The notes: generated from the letters alone by a model not told the origin. Shown: positions 47,569 to 57,388, numbered from the stretch's first letter. The stretch is DNA of 64,000 nt from Chitinilyticum piscinae (GCF_015223195.1 NZ_JADFUA010000002.1:1-64000); one strand, 5' to 3'. Numbers and translations are program-made.

Positions 47569-49023
47569 TCAGTCCTTGCCGTGGTGGCGCTGCGCGACCA
47601 GCTTGTCCAGCAGCGCAAACGTCTCGGCGCTGGCTGCTTCCATCTGGCGGAATTCACCGATGATCTGTTGTTGTAGTGCCGGATTATCCTGCCAGGGCTG
47701 TGCGGCGAGGGCGAGGGCCTGCTGCAGTCGCTGGAAAACCTGCGGGTGGCTGTGCCCGAGCTGGCGCAGTGCATCGAGTGTGCGGTACTGGTTATCTTCG
47801 CCCAGCGTATGCTGCCACTGGCCAAAGCGGGTGTCGCCGGCGCTGGCCGGTAGCGCGCTGGCGGACGTCTTGCTGTCGCTGATGCAGATGTAGCCATTTT
47901 GCTTGCAGAACAGGATCTCCGCCTTGGCCTCCGAGCTGTGGCAGACGTCGCGCACGAAAGCGATCCGCTGCAGGGCCTGCTGCGCGCGCTGTTCGCTGGT
48001 CATGAAGCGCTGCTCGATCCCTGCAATGTGCTCGCCTGACTCGTGGGCCATATCGCGCATGCTGGCCGAAACATGGCGGATGTTGCCTGCGTTGTCATGC
48101 AGTTCATGCAGGATGGCCGCAATGTCGGCGGACGCATTCTTGCTGCGTTCGGCGAGTTTGCGTACTTCGTCGGCGACGACGGCAAACCCGCGGCCCTGCT
48201 CGCCGGCGCGCGCGGCTTCGATCGCCGCGTTCAGTGCCAGCAGATTGGTCTGATCCGACAGTTCGGCAATCATGGTGACCGAGCTGCTGACGCGTTCGGC
48301 CAGCCCGCTGAAGCTGTCGACCTTGCTGGTGGTGCTGTCGATGTGCCGGATGATGGCGAGCAGCGAGGCGATGATCTGCCCGACCTGTTCGCGGCTGTGG
48401 CCTGCATCGTCGGCGGTCTGTTGCGACAGGCGGGTCAGCTCGTCCGTGGCGCTGGCGATGCCCTGCATGTCGGTTTGCATGGTGGCCAGATTATCCAGCA
48501 GGCTGCGGGTATTCAGTTCGCCCAGTTGCGAAAGCAGAGCGTTGCGTTTTTCCTGCTCGGCATTGCGCTGCAGCACCGCGAGCGAGGCATTGGTTCGATC
48601 CAGTGCGGCCCGGAACTCGCCGTGCAGCCCGACCCCCTGCGCCGGGCGGAAGAATTTCCCCGCCCCAGCCATTTGCAGGGTGGTCTGCTGTTCGCGAAAG
48701 CACGCTTCCAGCTGGTCGAGCATGTCGTTGATGGCCCAGCTGATGCGGCCGAATTCATCCTCATGCGCAATGTTGACGATTCGCCCGGTCAGCTTGCCGG
48801 CGGCAACCTCGCTTGAGCGGTGTTCGATCTGCTGCAGCAGGCGCAAGTCGGAACGGCTGCGCAGTACGTAAAAATGGCCGCCCAGCATCGCAGCCAGCAG
48901 CATGCCCAGCAGCACCCCATCGAAACGGTAGTTCCACCATACCCACAGGAATGCGCAGCCGATCAGGCTGCACAGCAGCAGGACAACCAGGGTCACCCTA
49001 GAGTGAAAAGACAAGTTCTTCAT
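47569..49023 (-). CDS. Chemoreceptor without periplasmic sensor (CetA-like)
   Basis: 484 residues. Two membrane helices close together (about 8-30 and 34-54), almost no periplasmic loop, then a HAMP-like linker, and a signalling domain whose tip reads [20 protein letters not shown] (positions 257-276). After residue 362 an extra C-terminal domain resembles the CZB zinc-binding domain (FGQW at 400-403, GHSHP at 423-427), but the usual Cys before FGxW is Thr398 and no first His ligand is apparent. It overlaps the PAS gene by 26 bases, so the pair resembles Campylobacter CetA/CetB, a split energy-taxis receptor. Confidence 0.88.
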   Translation of the reverse strand: MKNLSFHSRVTLVVLLLCSLIGCAFLWVWWNYRFDGVLLGMLLAAMLGGHFYVLRSRSDLRLLQQIEHRSSEVAAGKLTGRIVNIAHEDEFGRISWAINDMLDQLEACFREQQTTLQMAGAGKFFRPAQGVGLHGEFRAALDRTNASLAVLQRNAEQEKRNALLSQLGELNTRSLLDNLATMQTDMQGIASATDELTRLSQQTADDAGHSREQVGQIIASLLAIIRHIDSTTSKVDSFSGLAERVSSSVTMIAELSDQTNLLALNAAIEAARAGEQGRGFAVVADEVRKLAERSKNASADIAAILHELHDNAGNIRHVSASMRDMAHESGEHIAGIEQRFMTSEQRAQQALQRIAFVRDVCHSSEAKAEILFCKQNGYICISDSKTSASALPASAGDTRFGQWQHTLGEDNQYRTLDALRQLGHSHPQVFQRLQQALALAAQPWQDNPALQQQIIGEFRQMEAASAETFALLDKLVAQRHHGKD

Positions 49024-49516
49024 AGGATTTACCGTGCTGTTTCAGGACGGAGCCCAGCAGGGCCAGCGAGGCCTCACAGGCATCCCTGGGGCCGGCCCGT
49101 TGTTCTTCCGTCAGCATGAGCTGATATAAACCCTCACAAGTATCTACCGCAGATCTTTTTGGGTAGCGGCGTACCGAGAGATACCCGATGATGTTGCCGC
49201 TTGCATCGTAGTCCGGTGTGACATTGGCAAATACCCAGTAAAAACTGCCGTCCTTGGCCATGTTCTTCACATAGGCAAACACCTCATTGCCGCCGGCAAT
49301 GGTGTCCCACAGAAACTTGAACACTCCGCGTGGCATGTCGGGGTGGCGGATGATGTTGTGCTGGGCTCCTAGCAGTTCCTGCTCGCTGTAGCCGGAAAAC
49401 TCGATGAAGATGCGGTTCCCGTAGGTGATGCGACCCCTGGTGTCGGTTTTGGAAACGATGAAATCGTTCTCGCGCATCAGTTTTTCCCGCGCAATCGGCT
49501 GGATGCGGTTTTTCAT
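48998..49516 (-). CDS. Aer/CetB-type PAS-domain sensor
   Basis: 172 residues, a single PAS domain of the aerotaxis class: [20 protein letters not shown] (residues 14-33), [11 protein letters not shown] and WDTIAGG, and [20 protein letters not shown]. Relatives bind FAD and sense cellular redox state. The C-terminal 45 residues are helical and have no transmitter, so it must act through a partner, most likely the overlapping chemoreceptor. Start ATG overlaps the HD-GYP stop (ATGA). Confidence 0.92.
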   Translation of the reverse strand: MKNRIQPIAREKLMRENDFIVSKTDTRGRITYGNRIFIEFSGYSEQELLGAQHNIIRHPDMPRGVFKFLWDTIAGGNEVFAYVKNMAKDGSFYWVFANVTPDYDASGNIIGYLSVRRYPKRSAVDTCEGLYQLMLTEEQRAGPRDACEASLALLGSVLKQHGKSYEELVFSL

Positions 49517-50847
49517 GGTGCTGTGTCCGGATGGTTCGCGCTGTGGGGATGCAGTGCCAGCTGCCAGAAATGCTCGAGTTCCAGTCCTTCTTCGATCTGG
49601 GCTTGCGCGCGTTTTTGCTCGATTTCCTCGATGTGTCTGCTTAGCGTGGTGTACACCAGATCGTCCAGTTTGCCGCGCTGAACTTCATCGGCAAGGGTGG
49701 CCAGTGCAGTTTCGCGGCTCATTCCGTCACGATACGGCCGATCTTCGCTCAGTGCGGTATACACATCGGCGACGGCCATGATTCGTGCGCCCAGCGGCAA
49801 ATCCGCGGCTCCCAGGTGGTAGGGGTACCCAGAGCCATCCAGTCGTTCGTGATGGAATGCGGCCCACTGGGCGACGTCTTCCATTCCCCGGATGTGGCCG
49901 AGGATGTCGTAGGTGATGTAGCTGTGGCTGCGGATCCGTGCCCGTTCGACGGGCTCCAGTCCGCCGTGGCGCTCGATGTACTCGCTGGGAATGGCCAGTT
50001 TGCCCAGGTCGTGCAGATAGCCGGCCATGCGGATTTTGGTGCATTCCAGTTCGCTCATGCCCAGATGCATGGCGATGGCCTCGGCGGTGCAGGCAACACC
50101 GGCCGAATGCGTCGCCGTGAAGTGGCTGCGCGAGTCGATGACCAGGGCAAAAAAGCGGGCGAAGCGCAGCATGTGTTCGAGATCGAGGTTGATGTTTTCG
50201 AACGGGGCAATGGCCATCAGGGTGCGGTCGAGATTGCTGGAAAACAGGTCCAGCCAGAAACTTTCCTTGGGCGAGAGGGTGAGAAAGGCCTCGACGAAAA
50301 GCGGATGGAACTTATGGCCCGCAGCCCCGGCGATTTGCTGCTCGATATGCCCGATTTCGGCAAGCAGGTTGTCCTGGTGCTGCTGGGCCAGAATCTCGAT
50401 GCGGTCTGCCAGATAGAGCAGATGGCTGAGTAGGGGTACGGCTTCGCCTTCGTGGGTGGCACCTTCCCCGTGCTGCCATTGCACATGATGGTGGCGCACC
50501 AAACTGGCGTAGCTTTCAAAGCCCGGAAAACGCGACAACAGCAGTGCTCCAAGCTGTGCGTGCTGATGGGCATCGTGTTCTTCGAATTCGAGCATGGCCA
50601 GCCGCTGCTGCAGGCCGATGGCGCCGATGTCATGGAAAATGGCAGCGCCGAACAGCTCCTGATAGTCCCTTCCCGCGATGTTCAGGCAGCGGGCGATCTG
50701 TGCAGCAATCAGGCAAGTGCGCTTCTGGTGCGACCCCAGTGCCGGATCAAGCAGGTCCAGCGCCGTCGAAAGCGCACTGGTCATGTCAAACAGGCTGACG
50801 CTGAAGCTGTTGCCGCGTTCATTGTGCCGGGAGGATTGCAGAGTCAT
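49513..50847 (-). CDS. Tandem HD / HD-GYP cyclic-dinucleotide phosphodiesterase
   Basis: About 444 residues. An N-terminal HD-like domain (FHDIGAIGL, His72-Asp73; RHHHVQW 117-123; YLADRIE) lacks GYP. The C-terminal HD-GYP domain is intact: LHDLGKLAIP (His278-Asp279), AAFHHERLDGSGYP (HHE at 331-333, GYP at 339-341) and VADVYTALSEDRPYR. It likely hydrolyses c-di-GMP, or 3'3'-cGAMP as some tandem HD-GYP proteins do. The start is uncertain: ATG 50847 is preferred because ATG 50904 abuts the sodB terminator. Coupled to the PAS gene by an ATGA overlap. Confidence 0.9.
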   Translation of the reverse strand: MTLQSSRHNERGNSFSVSLFDMTSALSTALDLLDPALGSHQKRTCLIAAQIARCLNIAGRDYQELFGAAIFHDIGAIGLQQRLAMLEFEEHDAHQHAQLGALLLSRFPGFESYASLVRHHHVQWQHGEGATHEGEAVPLLSHLLYLADRIEILAQQHQDNLLAEIGHIEQQIAGAAGHKFHPLFVEAFLTLSPKESFWLDLFSSNLDRTLMAIAPFENINLDLEHMLRFARFFALVIDSRSHFTATHSAGVACTAEAIAMHLGMSELECTKIRMAGYLHDLGKLAIPSEYIERHGGLEPVERARIRSHSYITYDILGHIRGMEDVAQWAAFHHERLDGSGYPYHLGAADLPLGARIMAVADVYTALSEDRPYRDGMSRETALATLADEVQRGKLDDLVYTTLSRHIEEIEQKRAQAQIEEGLELEHFWQLALHPHSANHPDTAP

Positions 50848-50905
50848 AACGAAGCTGCTGGTGAAGATCTCATTTGCGTTATAGCCGGCTTTGGCTGCGG
50901 GCATG

Positions 50906-50935
50906 AAAAAAGGACGGCTGTTGCCGTCCTTTTTG
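50906..50935 (-). terminator. Terminator after sodB
   Basis: Stem GGACGGC/GCCGTCC with loop TGTT, flanked by a run of As on one side and Ts on the other, so it works both ways. On the minus strand it follows sodB and precedes the HD-GYP gene, so that operon should have its own promoter. Confidence 0.92.
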
Positions 50936-50949
50936 CCGGGTTTTTGCGT

Positions 50950-51543
50950 TTACGCAGCGAAGCGTGTGGCAACCACATTCCAGTCAACCAGCTTCCAGAA
51001 GCCTTCGAGGTAGTTCGGGCGGCTGTTGCGGTAGTCGATGTAGTAGGCGTGTTCCCAGACGTCACAGGTCAGCAGCGCCACGTCGCTGGTGGTCAGCGGG
51101 GTGCCGGCGGCGCCGGTGTTGACGATGTCGAGCGAGCCGTCAGCCTTTTTCACCAGCCAGGTCCAGCCAGAGCCGAAGTTGCCGGCGGCGGAGGTGTTGA
51201 ACGCTTTCTTGAATTCGTCGAAGGAGCCCCACTTGGCGTTGATGGCGTCAGCCAGGCTGCCAGCCGGAGCACGATCGGCACCTTCGGCGTTAGGCGCAAA
51301 GCCCAGCCAGAAGAAGGTGTGGTTCCAGGTTTGTGCAGCGTTGTTGTACAGGCCACCGGCCGGAGCGGTCTTCACGATCTCTTCCAGGCTCTTCGACTCG
51401 TTGTCGGTGCCCTTGATCAGGTTGTTCAGGTTGGTGATGTAGGTCTGGTGATGCTTGCCGTAGTGATAGGACAGGGTTTCGGCGCTCATGTAGGGGGCCA
51501 GTGCGTCCTGGGCGTACGGCAGTTCGGGCAGCTTGTGTTCCAT
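50950..51543 (-). CDS. sodB: Iron superoxide dismutase
   Basis: 197 residues. Metal ligands His27, His75, Asp161 and His165 ([11 protein letters not shown]) are present. Gln71 in [13 protein letters not shown] is the position typical of iron rather than manganese enzymes. Removes superoxide in the cytoplasm. Monocistronic; divergent from the CobD-like gene. Confidence 0.96.
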   Translation of the reverse strand: MEHKLPELPYAQDALAPYMSAETLSYHYGKHHQTYITNLNNLIKGTDNESKSLEEIVKTAPAGGLYNNAAQTWNHTFFWLGFAPNAEGADRAPAGSLADAINAKWGSFDEFKKAFNTSAAGNFGSGWTWLVKKADGSLDIVNTGAAGTPLTTSDVALLTCDVWEHAYYIDYRNSRPNYLEGFWKLVDWNVVATRFAA

Positions 51544-51737
51544 TCTTGGTATCTCCGGGGGTGGGTTGTGCAGAACAGCACGAAGATAGGGGGCGGGGCG
51601 GGCTTTTTCAAGAGGCGTCGGAAATCTGCCGCATATCTTTGGCGTGCAGGCGGGCTGCGGTTTGGGGGTGGCGGCGGCGTATGGTATCGTGCAGGCATGT
51701 GTCCCGCAGCGGATGCCCCGTTTTTCCGGAAAGTCCC

Positions 51738-52658
51738 ATGAGTCTTCTCATCCTGATTCTTGCCCTGGCGCTGGAGCAAGTGCGCCCGATCAGTAGTCGC
51801 AACCCGCTCTATCTGGCTTTCGTGCGCGGTGCCAACGGCCTTGAGCGCAATCTGAATGCCGGTGAATACCGTAATGGCGTGTATGCCTGGCTGATTGCCG
51901 TATTGCCGCTCTTGCTGGTGACCACGCTGGGTTATTGGCTGTTGTCCATGGTCAGTACTGCGATGGCGGTGGGCTGGAGTGTGCTGGTGCTGTATGTGAA
52001 CATGGGTTTCCGCCAGTTCAGCCACGCCTTTACCGGGATTTCCAAGGCACTGCAGGAAGATGATCTTGCTGAAGCGCGTGCCCTGCTGGCTGACTGGACT
52101 GGCCAGCCAGCCTCCGAAATGACGCCGGATGAGGTGGCGCGCGTGGCAATCGAGCAGGGGGTGCTGGATTCCTTCCGCTTTGTGTTTGCTACGGTATTCT
52201 GGTTTCTGGCGCTTTCCTGGATTGCCGGCCCGGCCGGGGCGGTACTTTACCGTGCCGCTAGCCTCCTGCAGCAGCGCTGGGGGCGCCGTGACGACGGATT
52301 CGGTTATTTTGCCAACGGCGTGCTCGAGGTGCTGGACTATATCCCGGTGCGCCTGACGGCAGTGGGCTACGCCATCATGGGCAATTTCGAAGATGCCGTG
52401 TACTGCTGGCGCACGCAGGCTCGCCACTGGGCGCATTACAGCAGTGGCATTCTGCTGGCCGCCGCCGGTGGTGCGCTGGGCGTGAAGCTGGGTGAGGCAC
52501 TGCATCAGGACCACACCATCAAGCTGCGGCCTGAAATCGGTGTCGGCGAGCCGGCCAGTGTCGACTATCTGCCCAGCGCCGTCGGGCTGGTGTGGCGCAC
52601 CATTTTATTGTGGGTGGCGGTGGTGCTGCTGTACTCACTCGGCCAGTGGCTGGCGTAA
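51738..52658 (+). CDS. CobD/CbiB family membrane protein (orphan)
   Basis: 306 residues with about five helices. It resembles CobD/CbiB, the adenosylcobinamide-phosphate synthase, and the related AmpE family: [14 protein letters not shown] at the start, [19 protein letters not shown] and [12 protein letters not shown]. No other cobalamin gene is near, so cobalamin synthesis is doubtful here. ATG at 51738 with GGAAAG upstream. The FAH-family gene follows after nine bases. Confidence 0.85.
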   Translation: MSLLILILALALEQVRPISSRNPLYLAFVRGANGLERNLNAGEYRNGVYAWLIAVLPLLLVTTLGYWLLSMVSTAMAVGWSVLVLYVNMGFRQFSHAFTGISKALQEDDLAEARALLADWTGQPASEMTPDEVARVAIEQGVLDSFRFVFATVFWFLALSWIAGPAGAVLYRAASLLQQRWGRRDDGFGYFANGVLEVLDYIPVRLTAVGYAIMGNFEDAVYCWRTQARHWAHYSSGILLAAAGGALGVKLGEALHQDHTIKLRPEIGVGEPASVDYLPSAVGLVWRTILLWVAVVLLYSLGQWLA

Positions 52659-52667
52659 GGTGTGGTG

Positions 52668-53318
52668 ATGCCCGATATCCGCATTGCTGATCGCGAGCTG
52701 CGCGTTGCCAATATTTTCTGTGTTGGCCGGAATTACCTTGAGCATGCCAAAGAAATGGGCTCGAGCATCGGCGCCGAGCCGATGGTGTTTCTCAAACCCA
52801 GTTCGGCGTTGGTGCAAGGTGAGGCGCCGCTGGTCTTGCCCCAGTGGTCGAGCGAAGTCCATCACGAGACCGAGCTGGTTGTGGCAATCGGTCGTGGCGG
52901 GCGTGATATTCCGGTCGAGGAGGCCTTGAGCCATGTGGCCGGGTATGCGCTCGGTCTGGATCTGACTGCCCGCGATGTTCAGGCCGCGGCAAAAAAGGCT
53001 GGCAATCCCTGGACGCTGGCGAAGGGCTTTGCCGGTGCAGCGCCAGTATCGGACTTCATTGCTGCGGATACGATCCGCGACCCGCAGGCGCTGGAATTCA
53101 CGCTGCAGCGCAACGGTGAGCTGAAGCAGCATGCGCAGACGGCCGACATGGCGTTTGGCATTGCTACCCTGATTGCCTGGATATCGGCACGCTTTGGCTT
53201 GCAGGAGGGGGATCTGATCTTCACCGGTACGCCCGAAGGGGTCGGCCCGATTGTCAGTGGCGATGTGCTGGAACTGAGCCTGCCCGGCCTGATCCAAAAG
53301 ACTTTCCGGGTCGCCTGA
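52668..53318 (+). CDS. Fumarylacetoacetate hydrolase family protein
   Basis: 216 residues. The FAH fold is shown by FCVGRNYLEHAKEMG, the metal-binding VHHETELVVAIG and GYALGLDLTARDVQ, and FTGTPEGVGPI. Relatives act as acylpyruvases or oxaloacetate decarboxylases, such as YcgM. ATG at 52668 after two GTGs; AAGG lies upstream. Followed by a strong terminator. Co-transcribed with the CobD-like gene. Confidence 0.92.
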   Translation: MPDIRIADRELRVANIFCVGRNYLEHAKEMGSSIGAEPMVFLKPSSALVQGEAPLVLPQWSSEVHHETELVVAIGRGGRDIPVEEALSHVAGYALGLDLTARDVQAAAKKAGNPWTLAKGFAGAAPVSDFIAADTIRDPQALEFTLQRNGELKQHAQTADMAFGIATLIAWISARFGLQEGDLIFTGTPEGVGPIVSGDVLELSLPGLIQKTFRVA

Positions 53319-53333
53319 GTTCTTGTGGCGGGC

Positions 53334-53363
53334 AAAAAAAGACCGGCAGAGCCGGTCTTTTTT
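53334..53363. terminator. Bidirectional terminator between the FAH and tsaD genes
   Basis: Stem GACCGGC/GCCGGTC, loop AGA, with seven As before and six Ts after. It serves the convergent FAH gene and tsaD. Confidence 0.93.
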
Positions 53364-53395
53364 ATTGGGTATTGCGCTGTAGCCATTTTGAATGG

Positions 53396-53412
53396 CGTGC
53401 ATTGGGCTTGAT
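53396..53412. repeat. 17-nt sequence shared with the tRNA-Val downstream region
   Basis: Identical over 17 bases to 28486-28502, both in noncoding gaps. A shared GTAGCC lies a few bases before each copy, but with an extra 11 bases between here. It lies between the terminator and the tsaD stop. Confidence 0.5.
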
Positions 53413-53425
53413 AGGGTGGTGGGTG

Positions 53426-54439
53426 TCATGCCGCGGGCAGCGTTGACAGATCCCAGCGTGGCTGCACGGCGAAGCTGCCAGCGCTGCTGGCGTGTTGCAG
53501 GCGCTGCGCCCCGGCAAATGCGATCATCGCACCGTTGTCGGTACACAGGTGCAGGGGCGGATAGAAGACCTGCCAGTTACGGCGGCGACAGACTTCATCA
53601 AGTCCGGCGCGCAGCTGGCGGTTGGCTCCCACGCCGCCGGCAATCACCAGCCGCTGCATGCCGGTCTGCTTCATGGCCTTGATGCATTTCTTGCTGAGCA
53701 CCTCGACGATGGCCTCCTGAAAAGCCGCGCAAATGTCGGCGCGAGTCTGCTCGTTGAGTGGTTGTTCTGCCTTGACCAGATTCAGTACCGCGGTTTTCAG
53801 TCCCGAGAAGCTGAAATCCAGATCGCCCGAGTTGAGCATCGGCCGTGGCAGCGTAAAACGGGCCGGGTCGCCCTGATCGGCCAGTTTGGAGAGGGCCGGG
53901 CCGCCAGGGTAGCCAAGGCCGAGCAGTTTGGCTGATTTGTCGAAGGCTTCGCCTGCGGCATCATCCACCGTTTCGCCTAGCAGCTCGTAGCGCCCAACGC
54001 CATGCACAGCCATCAGCTGCGTATGTCCTCCGGATACAAGCAGTGCGATAAAGGGGAATACGGGCGCCGGATCGGCCAGCAGCGGGGAGAGCAGGTGCCC
54101 TTCCAGGTGATGCACGGCAACGGTCGGCTTGTTCAGGGCAAAGGCCATCGCATTGGCGACGCTGGCGCCAACCAGCAGTGCGCCGGAAAGCCCGGGGCCG
54201 GCGGTGTAGGCTATGGCGTCGATGTCGGTGAGGCTGCGACCTGCGTCTGCCAGGCAAGCTTCCGTCAGCGGCAGCACGCGGCGGATGTGATCGCGCGAGG
54301 CGAGTTCCGGCACGACTCCTCCGTATTCGGCATGCATGGCGATTTGCGAGTGCAGCTGATGCGCGAGCAGCCCGGCGGAAGTGTCGTATAATGCGACGCC
54401 GGTTTCGTCGCAGGAGGATTCGATGCCCAGTACCAGCAT
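53426..54439 (-). CDS. tsaD: tRNA N6-adenosine threonylcarbamoyltransferase
   Basis: 337 residues. Makes t6A37 in ANN-reading tRNAs with TsaB, TsaC and TsaE. Signatures: [15 protein letters not shown], metal-binding [10 protein letters not shown] (H-x3-H), GGHTQLM and the C-terminal [12 protein letters not shown] at 54439 gives the standard N-terminus; a frame 119 codons longer runs into the rpsU promoter region and is rejected. Divergent from rpsU, the usual arrangement. Confidence 0.96.
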   Translation of the reverse strand: MLVLGIESSCDETGVALYDTSAGLLAHQLHSQIAMHAEYGGVVPELASRDHIRRVLPLTEACLADAGRSLTDIDAIAYTAGPGLSGALLVGASVANAMAFALNKPTVAVHHLEGHLLSPLLADPAPVFPFIALLVSGGHTQLMAVHGVGRYELLGETVDDAAGEAFDKSAKLLGLGYPGGPALSKLADQGDPARFTLPRPMLNSGDLDFSFSGLKTAVLNLVKAEQPLNEQTRADICAAFQEAIVEVLSKKCIKAMKQTGMQRLVIAGGVGANRQLRAGLDEVCRRRNWQVFYPPLHLCTDNGAMIAFAGAQRLQHASSAGSFAVQPRWDLSTLPAA

Positions 54440-54514
54440 GGCGTTGTGTTCTTCGTGTGGCTCAAGCCAAAACCGAATGGTAGCTGCAGGATTGCAACAG
54501 GGGAAGAGAGCCCT

Positions 54515-54543
54515 TTGACAGGGGTGAATCTTTCGTGGATAAT
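54515..54543 (+). promoter_or_regulatory. Strong sigma-70 promoter for rpsU-yqeY-dnaG
   Basis: TTGACA at 54515-54520, exactly 17 bases, then GATAAT at 54538-54543. Transcription would start near 54550, 55 bases before rpsU. Confidence 0.85.
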
Positions 54544-54604
54544 CCGCTGCTTTCATCCATGCAGCCGTCCGCGGCTCATCTGCAAAGACAACAGGATTCG
54601 ATCC

Positions 54605-54817
54605 ATGCCTTCTGTACGCGTAAAAGAGAACGAACCGTTTGAAGTAGCGATGCGCCGCTTCAAGCGTTCCGTAGAAAAGACTGGTCTGCTGACCGAACTT
54701 CGCGCTCGCGAGTTCTACGAAAAGCCGACTGCTGAACGCAAGCGCAAGCTCGCAGCTGCCGTAAAGCGCCACTACAAGCGCCTGCGCAGCCAGCAACTGC
54801 CGCCGAAGCTGTACTAA
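54605..54817 (+). CDS. rpsU: 30S ribosomal protein S21
   Basis: 70 residues, strongly basic. [20 protein letters not shown] is the family start. S21 aids Shine-Dalgarno pairing on the 30S subunit. ATG at 54605; the longer upstream frame crosses the promoter and is rejected. First gene of the macromolecular-synthesis operon. Confidence 0.97.
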   Translation: MPSVRVKENEPFEVAMRRFKRSVEKTGLLTELRAREFYEKPTAERKRKLAAAVKRHYKRLRSQQLPPKLY

Positions 54818-54833
54818 TCAGCTGCGTCGCATG

Positions 54834-54858
54834 AAAAGGTCGCCGATGGCGGCCTTTT
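54834..54858 (+). terminator. Attenuator-like hairpin between rpsU and yqeY
   Basis: Stem AAAAGGTCGCC paired with GGCGGCCTTTT (one T-G wobble), loop GAT, 16 bp after rpsU. E. coli has a terminator between rpsU and dnaG that lets S21 be made in excess over primase; this looks like the counterpart. Confidence 0.7.
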
Positions 54859-54898
54859 GTCGTTTATGCTTATCCCTTTTACCGCTCCAGGAATGACC

Positions 54899-55339
54899 AT
54901 GTCGCTGAAAGCCCGCATCACCGAAGACATGAAAGCCGCCATGAAAGCGCGCGAAACCGATCGTCTGGCCACCATCCGCCTGCTGCAGGCAGCGATCAAA
55001 CAGAAGGAAGTCGACGAGCGCATCGAGCTGGATGACGTAGCCGTCAGTGCTGTTATCGAGAAAATGGTCAAGCAGCGTCGTGACAGCATTGCCCAGTATC
55101 AGGCAGCACAGCGTCAGGATCTGGCGGATAAGGAACAGGCTGAGATCGTCATCCTGCAGGATTACATGCCGCAGCAGCTGTCTGTCGAGGAGATTGCCGC
55201 AGCAGTGGATGCCGCGCTGGCAACGCACGGTGCCACGCCGGCCGCCATGGGCAAAATCATGGGCGAGCTGAAGGCGAAGCTGACCGGTCGTGCCGATATG
55301 GCCGAAGTGAACAAGCTGGTGAAGGCCCGTCTGGGCTGA
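54899..55339 (+). CDS. yqeY: GatB/YqeY domain protein
   Basis: 146 residues. YqeY resembles the tail domain of amidotransferase GatB, which contacts tRNA. MSLKARITEDMKAAMKARET, then LDDVAVSAVIEKMVKQRRDS, and MGKIMGELKAKLTGRADM are characteristic. AGGA precedes ATG 54899. Often found between rpsU and dnaG. Confidence 0.92.
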   Translation: MSLKARITEDMKAAMKARETDRLATIRLLQAAIKQKEVDERIELDDVAVSAVIEKMVKQRRDSIAQYQAAQRQDLADKEQAEIVILQDYMPQQLSVEEIAAAVDAALATHGATPAAMGKIMGELKAKLTGRADMAEVNKLVKARLG

Positions 55340-55361
55340 TCCGTAGCGACAGGGCGGTAGC

Positions 55362-57335
55362 TTGGCGCGCATTCCCGAGTCCTTTATCCAGGACGTACTC
55401 AATCGTGTCGATATCGTCGACGTGGTTGAGAAATATCTGCCGCTGAAAAAGGCAGGGCAGAACTATCAGGCGTGTTGCCCTTTCCACAAGGAAAAATCCC
55501 CCTCGTTTACCGTTAGTCCATCCAAGCAGTTTTACCACTGCTTCGGTTGTGGTGCGCACGGCTCGGCCATCGGCTTTGTCATGGAATACGAGGGTCTGAA
55601 CTATCCCGAGGCAATCCGCAAGCTCGCCGAAGGACTGGGCATGGTCGTGCCGGTCGAAGAGGCCGGGGCAGCTCCGGCCGAGAAAGCGGCGCCCGGCATT
55701 TTCGAGGTGCTGAAGGCGGCCTTCGACTTCTATCGTGCGGCGCTCAAGAAATCCCCCGAGGCGATTGCCTATTTTCGCAAGCGTGGGGTCGAGGGAAAGA
55801 CTGCAGCTCGTTTTGGTCTTGGGTATGCGCCTGGAGGTGATGACTGGCAGGCGCTCAAGGTTATATACCCTGATTACGACTGGAACAAGCTGCTTACCGA
55901 GGCCGGCTTGGTCATCGAGAAGGAGGACACCAAGCGCCGCTATGACCGTTTCCGTGACCGGGTCATGTTCCCGATCTTCAATCAGCGCGGCGCGGTGATC
56001 GGTTTTGGTGGCCGTGTGCTGGGGCAGGGCGAGCCGAAGTACCTCAACTCGCCGGAAACCCCCGTATTCGAGAAGGGGCGGGAGCTCTACGGGCTGACGC
56101 AGGCGCGCGCGGTGATCCGCGAGCGCAACCGTGTGCTGGTGACCGAGGGCTATATGGATGTCGTCATGCTGCACCAGCATGGCGTCGAGTATGCTGTCGC
56201 CAGCCTGGGGACCGCGTGCACCCCGGAACATGTCAAAAAGTTGCTCAAACTCGCCGATGAGGTCGTGTTCGGCTTTGATGGCGACAAGGCGGGTCGCCGC
56301 GCAGCCTGGCGCGCGCTGGAAAATGCCATGCCGCTGGTGCGAGACGGCAAGGAAGTGCGCTTTCTCTTCCTGCCGCCCGAGCATGATCCGGATTCCTATG
56401 TACAGGAATTTGGCCGCGAAGCATTCGAGCGCCTGATTGATGAAGAGGCATTGCCGCTGTCGCAATACCTGCTGCGAGAGTTGTCGCTGCAGGTTGATCT
56501 GACTGCGGAGGAGGGGCGTGCCAAGCTCTGGCATATTGCGCACCCCTATCTCGATCAGTTGCAGGAGGCGCCCGTGTTGCGCCTGCTGGTCCAGAAGCGG
56601 CTCGGTGAGTTGTGCCAGCTCTCCCAGGCCGACATGTCGCAACTGCAGGCGCCGCGCGGCGGCAGTGTTGTGTCTGCGCAGTCGCATTACGATGATGGCG
56701 AACAAGTGCGTCATTACGAGGATGAGTATTCTTCGCTGCAGGAGGCGGCTGGTTCCTTCCGGGGGGGCGGCAGGAAATCCGGGCGTGCGGCTCGCTCGGC
56801 TGCCGGAGCGGGTGCTGTGCGCCGCAGCGGCGACTGGCGGGCGCAGCGTGAGCAGGAAGAACGCGAGGCCAAGGGGTTGGTGGCGCCGCCGCCGGCGCAG
56901 CGGGCCCAGCTTGATCCAATGCTCATGCTGTTCCAGCTGGTGCTGTGCGATCCCGGGGCGGTTGCCGGGCTGGATCCGGTCGAATCGCGCTGGCCACAGG
57001 AGGGGCGGCTGGCGTTGCTGGCCGAATTGCTGACTCTGGCGCGCAGCCAGCCTCAGCAGCCTGGTAGCCTGCTGCTTGAATTCTGGCGGGAGCGCCCCGA
57101 GTTCAGTTATCTCGAGCAATGTTTGCGGGAGGGGCTCCAGCTTTATGGGCGCTTTCCTCGCGAGGATCGCGAGCAGGAATTGCGCGATACCTGCCTGTTG
57201 CTGGAGCGTCTGATCATTGCGCCGCAACGTGTGCGTCGCCGCCAGGAGCTGGACGTGCGCCGCGAAAACGGCGGGCTGACCGAGTTGGAAAAGCAGGAAT
57301 ACCTGCAGCTGTTGCAGGCTGCGGCTGGCAAGTGA
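55362..57335 (+). CDS. dnaG: DNA primase, TTG start
   Basis: 657 residues. N-terminal zinc ribbon (CCPFHKEKSPSF, HCFGCGAHG), TOPRIM catalytic core (VTEGYMDVVML, GFDGDKAGRRAA, DPDSYV) and a C-terminal DnaB-binding domain. A Ser/Gly/Arg-rich linker lies near residues 450-500. The TTG at 55362 with AGGG upstream gives MARIPESFIQ, the usual start. A TTG start may limit primase supply. Confidence 0.95.
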   Translation: MARIPESFIQDVLNRVDIVDVVEKYLPLKKAGQNYQACCPFHKEKSPSFTVSPSKQFYHCFGCGAHGSAIGFVMEYEGLNYPEAIRKLAEGLGMVVPVEEAGAAPAEKAAPGIFEVLKAAFDFYRAALKKSPEAIAYFRKRGVEGKTAARFGLGYAPGGDDWQALKVIYPDYDWNKLLTEAGLVIEKEDTKRRYDRFRDRVMFPIFNQRGAVIGFGGRVLGQGEPKYLNSPETPVFEKGRELYGLTQARAVIRERNRVLVTEGYMDVVMLHQHGVEYAVASLGTACTPEHVKKLLKLADEVVFGFDGDKAGRRAAWRALENAMPLVRDGKEVRFLFLPPEHDPDSYVQEFGREAFERLIDEEALPLSQYLLRELSLQVDLTAEEGRAKLWHIAHPYLDQLQEAPVLRLLVQKRLGELCQLSQADMSQLQAPRGGSVVSAQSHYDDGEQVRHYEDEYSSLQEAAGSFRGGGRKSGRAARSAAGAGAVRRSGDWRAQREQEEREAKGLVAPPPAQRAQLDPMLMLFQLVLCDPGAVAGLDPVESRWPQEGRLALLAELLTLARSQPQQPGSLLLEFWRERPEFSYLEQCLREGLQLYGRFPREDREQELRDTCLLLERLIIAPQRVRRRQELDVRRENGGLTELEKQEYLQLLQAAAGK

Positions 57336-57388
57336 ACTGTTACGCCCTGTTAGTAATGCCGCTTGGGCGGGAAGGGCGCTGAATTTTC

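Noticed and set aside
55257-57227. A 656-codon open frame opposite dnaG, and a 584-codon frame opposite pheT.
   Set aside because: Antisense shadows of well-supported genes; no start context or known domain.
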